A stretch of DNA of 64,000 bases from JAVWJP01 sp036638975 (GTDB lineage: Bacteria; Bacillota; Clostridia; Oscillospirales; Ruminococcaceae). The notes under the pieces were generated by a model. The model did no database searches. It had not been told where the DNA came from and worked only from the letters and a program-made list of their open reading frames with translations. Shown here in pieces: positions 25,765 through 34,855 of the stretch (position 1 is its first letter; each line of letters begins with the position of its first letter). The position numbers and the translations under genes were made by a program. The DNA lies in NCBI GenBank assembly GCA_036638975.1, contig JAVWJP010000006.1:27010-91009 (forward strand), written 5' to 3'.

Positions 25765-28095
25765 ATGAAGGTATTAACACAGCAAATTTCTTTTGGTCAG
25801 CGCATTAAAAAGGTTTTTATGCAAAAAAGCACGGTGATAGAAAGCGGAGTTTGTGCTTTGGGCGCATTTATCATGGCGAATGCTTTTATTTTTGGTACAA
25901 TGGCACCGTTTGGAGTAAGCTTTGCGGCATCTGTTAAGCGCGAAAACTCATTGGCGGCGGCGGCGGGGGCTGTTTTAGGCTATACTTTTTCATATAATCC
26001 CACATCAAATATAAAATACATTGTGGCGGTTGTGCTTATGCTGGCGGCTAATTGGGTTATAGGTGACAGCGCTTTTGGCGAGCGTTACAATAACATTACT
26101 GTGCCTGTAGTTACACTCCTTGCGGTAATGTCTGCCGATTTTGCGGTGTTCTCTGTAAGCGGGCTTACGGCATACGATGCCGTGCTTGGGGTTTCGGAGG
26201 CTGCATTGGCGGCGGGTACTACGTTTTTTATGCAGCAAAGCCTAAAAATAACCGAGCATCGCGAAAATATGCTTTCTCTCCCTCCTGCGGATTTATCGTG
26301 CCTTATAATAACCTTTGCAATAGCTATGATGGCTCTTGGTACTTTTACAATAGGCGGTTTGTCTGTGGGTCGTGTGGTGGCTGTTATAGTTATACTGCTT
26401 TGTGCAAAGTACGGCAGAGAATCGGCAGGGGCTGTTGCAGGTGTGGCTGCGGGTGCGGCAATGGGGCTTTTAGGCAGCAGCTTTACATTTTTGGCGGCAG
26501 CTTATGGCTTTGGAGGGCTTGTTGCGGGTATGTTTGCCGGCTTTGGAAGCTTTGCCTGTGCCGGAGTTTTTCTTTTGGTAAACGGTATTGTTTCGCTTGT
26601 ATTAGGCAACGAATTTTCTGCAACCGGTGTCATGTACGAGGTGTTTTTAGCTAGTGCGGTTTTTGTGCTTGTACCGCCGCGCTTTACCGACAAGCTTATG
26701 CTTGCGCGCAGAGAAAAAACTGATGCAGTTACGCAAACTGCAAAGGACATAATGCTGGGCAAGCTTTATTTTGCGGCAAGAGCACTCACCGATATTTCTG
26801 CAACGACAAAGCAGGTTTCGGACAAGCTGCAAATCTTGCAGCCCGCCGATATAAACAGTGTATATAACAAAAGTATAGATGCTGCCTGCGGAGCTTGCAC
26901 TCAAAAAGCGCAGTGCTGGGGCGCGGGTTTTTCGTCGAATATGGACAGTATTAACCACTTTGGAGAAGCTCTGCGCCGTCGAGGAAAAATAACCGAGGAG
27001 GATATCAGCGGTACCCTGGGCGATGCCTGTATGCACAAGGCAGAGCTTGTTCACGCTGTAAACAGCGAATATAATGTCTATGTACAGCGTGTGGGAACAA
27101 GGAGAAGGGTTACCGAGATAAGGGGCGTGGTAACAGACCAGTTTGACGGAATGTCAATGATGCTTACAGCCTTAGCAGAGGAGCTTTCGCAGATATATGA
27201 GATTGATAATAGAAAAAACCGCCAAATATCTGATTTATTTTTGCGAAGTAAGGCAGAACCGACAGCCGCTTCAAGCTACGAGGATAAATTTGGAAGGCTA
27301 TATATAGAGGTTACCCTACCATCCTTTAAGCTTCAGCGTTTGCCAATAGCAGAGCTTACCGCAGAGCTTTCTGCCATGTGCGAAACTAATTTTGCAATGC
27401 CTGTTGTTTGTGAGGTAAACGGTGAGGCACGGCTTCAATTTGCCGAAAAAGCGGCTTTAACAGCTAGCTACGGCAGGGCACAGTCATCATTTGGCGGCGG
27501 AAAGCTTTGCGGAGATTGTACAGATTTTTTTATGGATAATAAAGGGCGGGCAAATATGCTTATAAGTGACGGTATGGGCAGCGGCGGAAAGGCGGCTATA
27601 GATGCTGCCATGACTGTAAGTCTTCTTACAAAGCTTATTAACGCCGGCTTTGAGTTTGATGCGGCGCTTAAAATGGTAAACTCGGCGCTTTTGGTTAAGT
27701 CCAACGAGGAATCTCTTTCAACAGTCGATATTGCGTGTGTGGACTTATACAGCGGTAAAACCGAAATATTAAAAGCGGGTGCTGCGCCCAGCTACATTAT
27801 GCGCTCGTCTGTTATAAGCAAGGTAGAAGAAATGTCTATGCCTGCGGGGATTTTGCGTGGAGTAGAATTTAAAAAAAGTGCCATGACGCTTTGTGCGGGG
27901 GACATTATAGTAATGGTTTCTGACGGAGTTATTATGACGGGGTGCGAATGGCTTTTTCCGCAAATAAGAATTTCACGCAGGCTTTCGGCACAGCAGATGG
28001 CAGATGAGATTGCAAAAGCGGCAAGGCTGCGTTGCAGCGGCGGGCAAGATGACGATATAACTGTGGCTGTAATGAAGCTTAGCGAAAGTGCATAG
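25765..28095 (+). CDS. spoIIE: Stage II sporulation protein E (PP2C phosphatase)
   Basis: This 776-residue membrane phosphatase dephosphorylates the anti-anti-sigma factor SpoIIAA in the forespore and so releases sigma-F. An N-terminal block of about ten membrane helices (residues ~25-315), a central oligomerisation region with Cys clusters (C-G-A-C near 375) and a C-terminal PP2C domain are visible. The metal-binding Asp602 is in L-I-S-D-G-M-G-S-G, and the last PP2C motif is Q-D-D-D-I-T near 762. A 9-mer at 25681-25689 resembles a Spo0A box on the minus strand with one or two mismatches. This gene marks the host as an endospore former. Confidence 0.95.
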   Translation: MKVLTQQISFGQRIKKVFMQKSTVIESGVCALGAFIMANAFIFGTMAPFGVSFAASVKRENSLAAAAGAVLGYTFSYNPTSNIKYIVAVVLMLAANWVIGDSAFGERYNNITVPVVTLLAVMSADFAVFSVSGLTAYDAVLGVSEAALAAGTTFFMQQSLKITEHRENMLSLPPADLSCLIITFAIAMMALGTFTIGGLSVGRVVAVIVILLCAKYGRESAGAVAGVAAGAAMGLLGSSFTFLAAAYGFGGLVAGMFAGFGSFACAGVFLLVNGIVSLVLGNEFSATGVMYEVFLASAVFVLVPPRFTDKLMLARREKTDAVTQTAKDIMLGKLYFAARALTDISATTKQVSDKLQILQPADINSVYNKSIDAACGACTQKAQCWGAGFSSNMDSINHFGEALRRRGKITEEDISGTLGDACMHKAELVHAVNSEYNVYVQRVGTRRRVTEIRGVVTDQFDGMSMMLTALAEELSQIYEIDNRKNRQISDLFLRSKAEPTAASSYEDKFGRLYIEVTLPSFKLQRLPIAELTAELSAMCETNFAMPVVCEVNGEARLQFAEKAALTASYGRAQSSFGGGKLCGDCTDFFMDNKGRANMLISDGMGSGGKAAIDAAMTVSLLTKLINAGFEFDAALKMVNSALLVKSNEESLSTVDIACVDLYSGKTEILKAGAAPSYIMRSSVISKVEEMSMPAGILRGVEFKKSAMTLCAGDIIVMVSDGVIMTGCEWLFPQIRISRRLSAQQMADEIAKAARLRCSGGQDDDITVAVMKLSESA

Positions 28096-28103
28096 TTTTA
28101 TTG

Positions 28104-29627
28104 TTATTTTAAAATTGAAATGCCCCATTTTACATCATCTGTGCTTATAGAGCGGCAAAGAACCAAATAAATAAGATAAACGCAAGCGGCGATAAAAATT
28201 TTTAAAATTGTGACGGCTACACACTTAAAATATATATTATAAAACAGTAAATGCACTGTAAAGGCAGAAAGCATTACAGCAAAAATCGGTTTAAATAAGC
28301 AATCTCTCAAGTTTATTTTAAACTGGGTTACGGCTATAAGCCGCGAAGCCGAAAGTGCAGAGTTTAAAAGCTCTGTAAAAAAAATTGTGCAAATATAGCC
28401 TTTAATACCCATATGCGGTATTAATAGGTAAACTAATATGACGCTGCACGCAGCATCAAATATATTATAACGCATTGAGCTTAGCTGCTCACCCAGTCCT
28501 TTAAGCATACCGTCTACGGCAGTGTCAAGGTACATTACCGGTATAAGCGGCGATAAAATGCGTATATACGAGGCGGCAGAGGTGTTTTTATAAACCGCAA
28601 GTGCAATTTCATCTGCAAAGCACGCCATAATGCCCGCTACTCCTATAGAAAAAAGTAAGCTAAGCTTAAAAATGCGTCCAACGATGTAATTTATGCGAAC
28701 GTAACGGCACTGTGCGCGGCATTCGGCAAGCTCGGGCACCAAAAGCCCTGCTAGTGACTGTAAAACGGCGGAGGGGAACAAAACGACAGGCAGTACCATG
28801 CCTTGCAAAAGCCCATACGAGGCAAGCGCTGACTCAGAAGAAGCCCCATATTTTTTAAGACCGCGCGGTATAAGCATATGCTCTATAGTTAAAAGCCCGC
28901 TGCGTGCATATGCCGAAAAAGCTACGGGTAGCGAAATGCCAAAAAGCCTTTTGCTAAGCCCAGGCTGTTTTGCGCGGCTTGTACGGTAACGGCGGCTGTC
29001 ATGCAAAAAAAGCAGCAGAGAGTAACAAAATGAACACGCCTCTGCTAAAGCGCCTCCGCCCACTATAGCAAAGCAGGCATATTCAAGCCCGCGTGGTAAA
29101 AGCATAGTAAGCCCTATTATAGTAAAAGCTATTTTTAAGCCTTGCTCTAATATTTGTGACGTGGCACTTTTAAACACGCGACGTACTGCGGTAAAGTAGC
29201 CGTTCATTGCAGATGACATACCTATAAACGGCATACTTAAAGCTAAAATGCGCAGCGAGGCTATAGTTCGTCTGTCGCAAAGCCACACAAGCCCAATATG
29301 TTCGGCGCAAAAAAACAGCATTGTTCCTGTTGCCGTACCAAAAAAAGCGCTGTAAAAAAGACAGCGCCGCATAGCTTTTTTTGCCCCAGTTTCGTTGTCA
29401 CGTCCAAGCTCCTCGGCAACAAGGCGCGTAGCGGCAAGGCTTATGCCGGAGCAAGCAAGAGTTACGGACAAGGTGTAAACTGACATTATAAGCTGGTAAA
29501 GCCCCAGCCCTGCCGCCCCTATTTTGCCCGCAAGGTACACCCCAAAGCCCATGCCTACGGTGCGCATAAAAAGAGACGTTGCCGTAAGCAGCACGGCGTT
29601 TAAAAAAAAAGCCTTCACCTGTTTCAT
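28104..29627 (-). CDS. SpoVB-like MATE/MOP-superfamily flippase
   Basis: This 507-residue integral membrane protein has about 14 predicted helices, of the polysaccharide-biosynthesis/SpoVB group. Members flip lipid-linked precursors; SpoVB is needed for spore cortex peptidoglycan. The N-terminal F-M-R-T-V-G-M-G-F-G-V-Y-L-A-G-K-I-G-A-A-G-L-G-L-Y-Q segment (residues ~21-45) is typical of the SpoVB branch. It converges on spoIIE with 8 bases between stop codons and no terminator. A cell-wall MurJ-like role in growth is an alternative. Confidence 0.82.
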   Translation of the reverse strand: MKQVKAFFLNAVLLTATSLFMRTVGMGFGVYLAGKIGAAGLGLYQLIMSVYTLSVTLACSGISLAATRLVAEELGRDNETGAKKAMRRCLFYSAFFGTATGTMLFFCAEHIGLVWLCDRRTIASLRILALSMPFIGMSSAMNGYFTAVRRVFKSATSQILEQGLKIAFTIIGLTMLLPRGLEYACFAIVGGGALAEACSFCYSLLLFLHDSRRYRTSRAKQPGLSKRLFGISLPVAFSAYARSGLLTIEHMLIPRGLKKYGASSESALASYGLLQGMVLPVVLFPSAVLQSLAGLLVPELAECRAQCRYVRINYIVGRIFKLSLLFSIGVAGIMACFADEIALAVYKNTSAASYIRILSPLIPVMYLDTAVDGMLKGLGEQLSSMRYNIFDAACSVILVYLLIPHMGIKGYICTIFFTELLNSALSASRLIAVTQFKINLRDCLFKPIFAVMLSAFTVHLLFYNIYFKCVAVTILKIFIAACVYLIYLVLCRSISTDDVKWGISILK

Positions 29628-29756
29628 TCTTTCACCGCAATCTGATATTTTTTTTAAGTTCTAATTGCACAACAATTATAGATAAATAAAATATCGGTTA
29701 TAACAAATTTATATGCGGCGTTTTGTGTATAATTTCTTAAATATTACTCAGCGGGC

Positions 29757-29785
29757 TTGACAGTTTTTTGCATACAATTTATACT
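29757..29785 (+). promoter_or_regulatory. Strong consensus promoter
   Basis: Perfect TTGACA (29757-29762), 17-bp spacer and TATACT (29780-29785) drive the small NPDTG peptide gene, with a ~70-nt leader. Confidence 0.75.
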
Positions 29786-29862
29786 GGTATAGTTTGAAGA
29801 AAATAAAGCAATTGTCATATCTAAAACTAAACTGATATAATTTGTTTAAAAGGAGCTTTTTG

Positions 29863-30060
29863 ATGTATAGGCTTAAAAAAATATTCTTATTGGCAGCAAC
29901 CTTTGTTTTTAATTTTATCTTACTGGCTGTGCCTGCTTTTGCTTTTGCCAACCCCGACACGGGGGACCATTCTAATGTGGTGCTTGCCATTTGCATAGGT
30001 GTAGGTGCACTTTTGCTTGTGGTTTTGGGTCTTGTGCTTACACGTAAAAAGAATAAATAA
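29863..30060 (+). CDS. Miniature exported NPDTG-motif peptide
   Basis: This 65-residue protein has a Sec-type signal (residues 1-29, basic start then hydrophobic core ending A-F-A-F-A). Only about two residues further on comes N-P-D-T-G, then a second hydrophobic helix (about 40-60) and a basic tail R-K-K-N-K. Signal, NPxTG, helix, positive tail is the layout of a sortase substrate, but the exposed mature part would be almost nothing. AAAGGAG lies 8 nt before the ATG; an in-frame ATG at 29842 has none. It has its own promoter and terminator. It may instead be a two-helix membrane peptide without cell-wall linkage. No sortase gene is in the window. Confidence 0.65.
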   Translation: MYRLKKIFLLAATFVFNFILLAVPAFAFANPDTGDHSNVVLAICIGVGALLLVVLGLVLTRKKNK

Positions 30061-30066
30061 AAAAAG

Positions 30067-30104
30067 CCCGCAGAGTTCTTTTTAAAGAAAACTGCGGGTG
30101 TTTT
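30067..30104 (+). terminator. Intrinsic terminator after the NPDTG peptide gene
   Basis: CCCGCAG / CTGCGGG stem extended by A-T pairs with one mismatch, followed by TGTTTT. It lies 7 bases after the stop codon. Confidence 0.75.
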
Positions 30105-30143
30105 GCAAATATTAGTAAAGGTTGCTTATGTAAATTGTAAGCT

Positions 30144-30719
30144 TTACTTTATTATTTTTCCGTAAAATTCGCCAAAGGCGGCTGCGGCATTTGCTTCATC
30201 GGTGTCAACGTGCATTGCCGGTGCAAATTTATCTGAAACACGCACTACAACGTCATCAAATACAAGTGCGCGTCCTGTGTTTTCACACTTTACTTTTACA
30301 ATTTCTTTGTCGCACAGACCATATTCGGCGGCGCTTGCAGGTGTCATATGAATGTGCCTTTTTGCAACGATAACGCCCTCGTTAATCTCAATTTCTCCGC
30401 AAGGACCTACAAGCTTACAGCCTGCACTGCCTGAAATATCGCCTGATTCGCGGCATGGTGCTGTTACTCCAAGCGTGCGTGCGTCGGTAAATGAGATTTC
30501 TACTTGCGTGGCGGCGCGTGTCGGCCCAAGTATAGAAACGCCGGATATTGTCTTTTTAGGTCCTACAACATCAAGACGTTCGGTGCTGGCAAATTGACCC
30601 GGCTGTGATAAAGCTTTTTTAAGTGTAAGCTTTGCGCCCTTACCAAAGAGCGTTTCCAAATCGGCTTCTGTAACGTGAATATGCCGCGCAGAGGTTTCAA
30701 TAAGTATTTTGTCAGACAT
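30144..30719 (-). CDS. pduL: PduL-type phosphate acyltransferase
   Basis: This 191-residue phosphotransacylase interconverts acyl-CoA and acyl phosphate (propionyl or acetyl) and can replace Pta in acetate formation. Two PduL repeats each carry zinc ligands, in S-A-R-H-I-H-V (His13, His15) and A-K-R-H-I-H-M (near 120). The ATG is preceded by GGAGGT. No microcompartment or diol genes flank it and it lacks an encapsulation-type N-terminal extension, so a housekeeping acetate role is likely (inference). Confidence 0.9.
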   Translation of the reverse strand: MSDKILIETSARHIHVTEADLETLFGKGAKLTLKKALSQPGQFASTERLDVVGPKKTISGVSILGPTRAATQVEISFTDARTLGVTAPCRESGDISGSAGCKLVGPCGEIEINEGVIVAKRHIHMTPASAAEYGLCDKEIVKVKCENTGRALVFDDVVVRVSDKFAPAMHVDTDEANAAAAFGEFYGKIIK

Positions 30720-30842
30720 TAGAAATTACCTCCAAAAAATATTTTTCTCGTGCTCTGTGTTTTATTATACAAAAGTTTTCGCTTTACTGCAAGTCCTATG
30801 TCGTTTTTTCGCAAATTTTAACGGTGAATGAGGGTAATATAT

Positions 30843-31085
30843 ATGCTTGTCCGTTATAAATCCGGCAACAATAAAATAACAAAAGATTTTACAAGTATAG
30901 AAATAGTATGCGAAAAAAATGCCACCGCTTTTTCGCCGTCCATATATTCAATAATAGGGGTTTACGGGCGCGAAAAAGTTGTGCTTGTAAGCGGGCTTAG
31001 CGAAGAAAAAGCAATAAGGCGGCTTGCAGAGATAAAATTTGCCTGCGAAAACGCTGTGCGTGACGGCGGAATATATTACGCTTAA
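30843..31085 (+). CDS. Small conserved-looking protein of unknown function
   Basis: This 80-residue soluble protein has an alternating beta/alpha pattern and no signal peptide or Cys motif. The ATG at 30843 is chosen because TGAGGG lies ~8 nt upstream; the ATG at 30828 precedes that site. It lies 23 bases upstream of the uracil-DNA glycosylase gene and is probably co-transcribed. I do not recognise a family. Confidence 0.55.
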   Translation: MLVRYKSGNNKITKDFTSIEIVCEKNATAFSPSIYSIIGVYGREKVVLVSGLSEEKAIRRLAEIKFACENAVRDGGIYYA

Positions 31086-31108
31086 TAATTAATTTTGAGG
31101 TAGTTTTT

Positions 31109-31672
31109 ATGACGGATAGCTTAGAAGTACTTTACAATGAGGTTTTGCACTGCAGAGCCTGCGGGCTTTGCGAGGAACGAAAAACTGTGGTGCTGGGTAA
31201 CGGTGCCGCAAATGCAAAAATATTGCTTTTGGGCGAAGCACCGGGTGAAGCCGAGGATAAAAGCGGAGAACCATTTGTGGGGCGCAGCGGCAAACTGCTT
31301 TGCGAGCTGCTAACACAGGCGGGGTTTAGCCGCGAGCAAGATATTTACATAGCGAATATGCTAAAGTGCCGCCCGCCTAAAAACCGCAACCCAAAGCCAT
31401 GTGAGCTTGCAGCCTGCAACGAATTTTTACAGCGGCAAATAAAGCTGCTGACACCAAAAATAATAGTGTGTCTTGGCAGGGTAAGTGCCCAAAGCATTAT
31501 AGACAAGGGCTTTAAGGTTACTGTGCAGCATGGGCATTGGGTGCAAAAGGACGGCGTGTGGCTTATGGGGACTTTTCACCCCGCATCGCTATTGCGAAGC
31601 CCCTCTCAAAAGCCGCTTGCCATGTGCGACTTTGCAGCTCTTAGAACAAAGCATGATGAGATTTTTGCTTAA
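31109..31672 (+). CDS. Family 4 uracil-DNA glycosylase
   Basis: This 187-residue [4Fe-4S] uracil-DNA glycosylase removes uracil from DNA to start base-excision repair. Cluster ligands include Cys15 and Cys18 in H-C-R-A-C-G-L-C, with further Cys in L-K-C-R-P-P and A-A-C-N-E. The catalytic pocket motif G-E-A-P-G-E-A-E-D lies near residue 44, and the DNA-loop motif H-P-A-S-L-L-R near 153. GAGG precedes the ATG. The gene ends 14 bases before a terminator. Confidence 0.92.
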   Translation: MTDSLEVLYNEVLHCRACGLCEERKTVVLGNGAANAKILLLGEAPGEAEDKSGEPFVGRSGKLLCELLTQAGFSREQDIYIANMLKCRPPKNRNPKPCELAACNEFLQRQIKLLTPKIIVCLGRVSAQSIIDKGFKVTVQHGHWVQKDGVWLMGTFHPASLLRSPSQKPLAMCDFAALRTKHDEIFA

Positions 31673-31685
31673 TATGCCAAATAAA

Positions 31686-31732
31686 AAAAGCGCTTGTCAA
31701 AACGGTTTTGTGCCGCCTTGACAGGCGCTTTT
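31686..31732. terminator. Intrinsic terminator
   Basis: A 15-bp stem (AAAAGCGC..TGTCAA / TTGACA..GCGCTTTT, one G-U) with T-run, between the glycosylase gene and the converging secreted-protein gene. It is likely used from both sides. Confidence 0.85.
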
Positions 31733-31740
31733 AATATATT

Positions 31741-33105
31741 TTATCTTGCGCGGGTTCCTCCCCATTCAACTACGGTGAAGCCCTTGCGCGTAAAAGGTTT
31801 AAGCTTTTGCTCTACAAGATTTGCAGGTACGTCAATGGGTTTATAAACCATGTGCACTCTTAAAATGCTATCGGGCGCGGGGGTGACGGTAAGCGGTGCA
31901 AGCTGCTCGTACTGCTCACCGGCAAAGGTTATAAGGTTATAGGGTGCGTCTTTAAGGCGAGGCACCCAGTAGCTTATAAAATCTCCGCGCTCACGCGGGT
32001 TAAGCCCCATATAGGTTAGCTTTTCCTCCAAAAACTTTTCGGTGTCTTTGCCTGCAACTGAAAACCCGCTTTCAAAGCGCCAGTCTATTTGTTTGTTGCC
32101 CTCCCAAAACAGGTAATAATATTCTTTACCTGTTTTGTCTTTAAGTCTGCCGTCGGGGTAAGCTGTTATTTGCCAGCCGTCGTTATAGGCGGGGTAGGTG
32201 TAGGTAAAGCTGTCATAGCCCAGTTTTACGGTGCAGTCGGTGGGCTTTTCGGGGTACAGGCAAATAACGGGCTTGCCGGTATCGGGGTTTGCGGGTGTCA
32301 CATTTGCAGGCAGCGGCTTGTCATTAAGCTTGCAGTACATTTCTCCAGCCGCTGTTTTAAGGTTTGCGGCTTTTGCGGCATCTGACAAGGTGTATTGCAG
32401 TGCATAGTTCATGTCGCTGGAGGCTACTGTAAGCTTGTCTTTAAAAATGTATATGGTATATACAACACCGGAATCAAAATTAAGTATAAGCTTCATTTCG
32501 TTTTCAACAATGACATCGGTAGATAAAAAAGAGGTGAAACCGGCTTTCACGCTAAGAGAATTAAATAAGCGCGAAATATCTTTATTACCACCGGCTGTGG
32601 CACTCTCAAATTTAGTGCCCGCGTCGTCGCTGTAGTCAACGTATGTAATGCGTTTTGGGTTTATGTAAACAAGCCACTGTGGAATCCCCTCGGTTTTGTT
32701 AAATTCTTCGGCTTTGGCAAAAAGTGCCTTGCACTGCGCCGGTGTTGCACTATAAACGCCAAGGCTTGTGTAAAGTTGGTTCTCTGTAAGGTAAAAGCTC
32801 AGCGAATTTCCGTTAGAAAGCTTAGCCAAAAAACCTAATGTCTTTTCGGTTTTTTCTTCAGGCTTAACATCTTTTACAATTTTATAGCTTTGCAATTCTT
32901 TTTTCAATTCTTTAAAGATGTTTTTGTTTTTGCTGCTGCTTAATATGCGGTGATAGGTACAGTCGGCGCTGTTATAGCTGTAAAGCTGCGATATTGCATA
33001 TGTCAGTTCGGTATTAGGTGCTGTGGCAGCCATACTTTGTGTCGCAAATAAAAACAAAAGTGCGGCGGACAAAATTGCAGACAAAATTCTTCTCACATAT
33101 ATCAT
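31741..33105 (-). CDS. Secreted protein with N-terminal signal peptide, unknown function
   Basis: This 454-residue exported protein has a signal peptide (residues 1-26, ending S-M-A-A). An N-terminal alpha/beta domain (about 30-265) follows, then after a linker with P-V-I-C-L-Y-P-E-K-P-T-D-C, a C-terminal domain (about 275-450) with W-Q-I-T-A-Y-P-D-G, Y-L-F-W-E-G, R-V-H-M-V-Y-K-P and a closing V-V-E-W-G-G. I recall similar C-terminal domains in clostridial secreted proteins without a known function. Nothing suggests an enzyme active site. It is monocistronic and divergent from feoA. Confidence 0.7.
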   Translation of the reverse strand: MIYVRRILSAILSAALLFLFATQSMAATAPNTELTYAISQLYSYNSADCTYHRILSSSKNKNIFKELKKELQSYKIVKDVKPEEKTEKTLGFLAKLSNGNSLSFYLTENQLYTSLGVYSATPAQCKALFAKAEEFNKTEGIPQWLVYINPKRITYVDYSDDAGTKFESATAGGNKDISRLFNSLSVKAGFTSFLSTDVIVENEMKLILNFDSGVVYTIYIFKDKLTVASSDMNYALQYTLSDAAKAANLKTAAGEMYCKLNDKPLPANVTPANPDTGKPVICLYPEKPTDCTVKLGYDSFTYTYPAYNDGWQITAYPDGRLKDKTGKEYYYLFWEGNKQIDWRFESGFSVAGKDTEKFLEEKLTYMGLNPRERGDFISYWVPRLKDAPYNLITFAGEQYEQLAPLTVTPAPDSILRVHMVYKPIDVPANLVEQKLKPFTRKGFTVVEWGGTRAR

Positions 33106-33259
33106 CTCTCTTATCGTTTCTTTTAGTTAGCTACCAGTATAATACAACAAAACTTACATAAATGAAAGTACATATAAAAATAAAAGTAGCAATAGTTCGT
33201 GTGTGTGAATACCGTGTGAATGGGGAAGAAATATACTTTATAGATGGGAGATATAGATA

Positions 33260-33508
33260 ATGAATGAAAAAAGCCTTACATTATATAAAACGGCAGAGGG
33301 AGAAACTGTACAGGTAAGCTCTTTACAGCTAGCAGGCAGTATGAGGCGGCGTTTGCAGGATATAGGATTAACTATTGGTACAAGTGTGCGCTGTTTGCAA
33401 AAAAGCCCCAGCGGTGACCCTGTTGCATACCTTATACGCGGTGCGGTTATAGCACTGCGCTCGGAGGATTCCTCAAGAATAATTGTGTCGGCGAGCGACG
33501 CCGGTTAA
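33260..33508 (+). CDS. feoA: FeoA ferrous iron transport accessory protein
   Basis: This 82-residue SH3-like protein supports the FeoB Fe(II) transporter. It has the family's L-A-G-S-M-R-R-R-L-Q-D-I-G-L-T-I-G-T motif near residues 24-41 and the C-terminal R-G-A-V-I-A-L-R segment. ATG follows a GGGAG site. It is 30 bases upstream of feoB and clearly in the same operon. I saw no clear Fur box upstream. Confidence 0.9.
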   Translation: MNEKSLTLYKTAEGETVQVSSLQLAGSMRRRLQDIGLTIGTSVRCLQKSPSGDPVAYLIRGAVIALRSEDSSRIIVSASDAG

Positions 33509-33538
33509 ACTTAATTTTACGAGAGCGGGGGAACGGTG

Positions 33539-34855
33539 ATGAATATTGCAGATGATTTTACAGGAGATATATATGATTTTACTGTAAAAAAAATAAATCC
33601 CAATGATAAAATTATAGCCTTGGCGGGCAACCCCAATGTAGGTAAATCAACAGTTTTTAATGCACTTACAGGTATGAGGCAACACACAGGCAACTGGGCG
33701 GGCAAAACCGTAAAGCTAGAATATGGTAATTGTAATTTCGAGGGTAAAAATTACATTTTGGCAGATTTGCCCGGTACATATTCTCTTATGGCACATAGTA
33801 CAGATGAAGAAACTGCGAGAGATTTTTTGTGCTTTGGGGGTGCAGACGCCGTTGTAGTTGTGTGTGATGCCACCTGCTTAGAGCGAAACATGAACCTTAT
33901 TTTGCAAATTATGGAGCTTACACCTCATGTTGTAGTCTGTGTAAACCTTATGGACGAAGCCAAAAAAAAGAACATTAAGGTGGATTTAAAGCAGCTTTCG
34001 CAAAATTTAGGTGTGCCGGTCGTGGGTACCGCCGCACGTGGAGGAAAAGGACTTACAGAGCTTATGCGGGCAGTAGAAAAGGCGGCGGCAAGCGGGGTAA
34101 AGCCCTTAACACCGCATTACAACAAAGCCATAGAGGCTGCAATAGCCATTGTAGAGCCATGTGTAGAACAATATATTAAGGATAAGCTTTTTGCACGCTG
34201 GGTAGCACTTAGACTTTTGGACTATGATGATACCATAAAAAAAACCTTGGAGCATAGCTTTGATAAAATTTTTTTAGACAATAACGAAATAGCAGAAAAG
34301 CTTGCTGTTGCCCATGCTGTACTTGCAGAACAGGGGCTGAGCGGTGAAAAATTGCGGGATAGTATAGTGGCTTGCATTTTGCTTACAGCAGAGAGCGTAT
34401 GCGGAGATGCTGTCATTTTTGAAAACGATGCTTGCAGTAACAGGGACAGAGCGCTGGACCGAATTTTTACAAGCCGCGCCACGGGAATACCTGTAATGCT
34501 GATACTTTTGGGGTTCATATTTTGGCTTACGATAGCAGGGGCAAATTATCCATCTCAAATGCTAAGTAAATGCTTTTTTTGGCTGCAACAGCAGCTTAGC
34601 AGCTTTTTTTTATGGGTTGGTACACCGCAATGGCTGCATGATGCGGTAGTACTTGGGGTCTATAGGGTGTTGGCGTGGGTTGTGGCTGTAATGCTTCCGC
34701 CAATGGCAATATTCTTCCCGCTCTTTACCCTCCTAGAGGACTTGGGCTACCTGCCGCGTGTTGCCTTTAATTTAGATAACAGCTTTAAAAAATGCTCTGC
34801 CTGCGGCAAGCAGGCGCTTACTATGTGCATAGTAGATACAATTTTGCAGATATAA
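33539..34855 (+). pseudogene. feoB: FeoB, C-terminally truncated by prophage insertion
   Basis: This is the N-terminal 438 residues of the Fe(II) transporter. The G domain is intact (G1 G-N-P-N-V-G-K-S near residues 30-37, D-L-P-G-T-Y near 75, N-L-M-D near 141). The first Gate-type helices follow, up to F-N-L-D-N-S-F-K-K-C-S-A-C-G-K-Q-A-L-T-M-C. An intact FeoB continues M-G-F-G-C-N there; instead the frame reads I-V-D-T-I-L-Q-I from phage DNA and stops at 34855, one base before the integrase stop. The remaining membrane gates should lie beyond the prophage's right end. ATG at 33539 has GGGGGA 7 nt upstream. Iron transport is expected to be lost while the prophage is integrated. Confidence 0.9.
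34805..34850. other. attL, host/prophage junction inside feoB
   Basis: Host feoB sequence runs up to ACTATGTGCAT at about 34820-34830, after which similarity to FeoB ends and the integrase gene follows at once. This fits a serine-integrase attL with a very short shared core in the Thr-Met-Cys codons. attR and the rest of feoB are not in the window, so exact crossover bases cannot be fixed. Confidence 0.7.
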
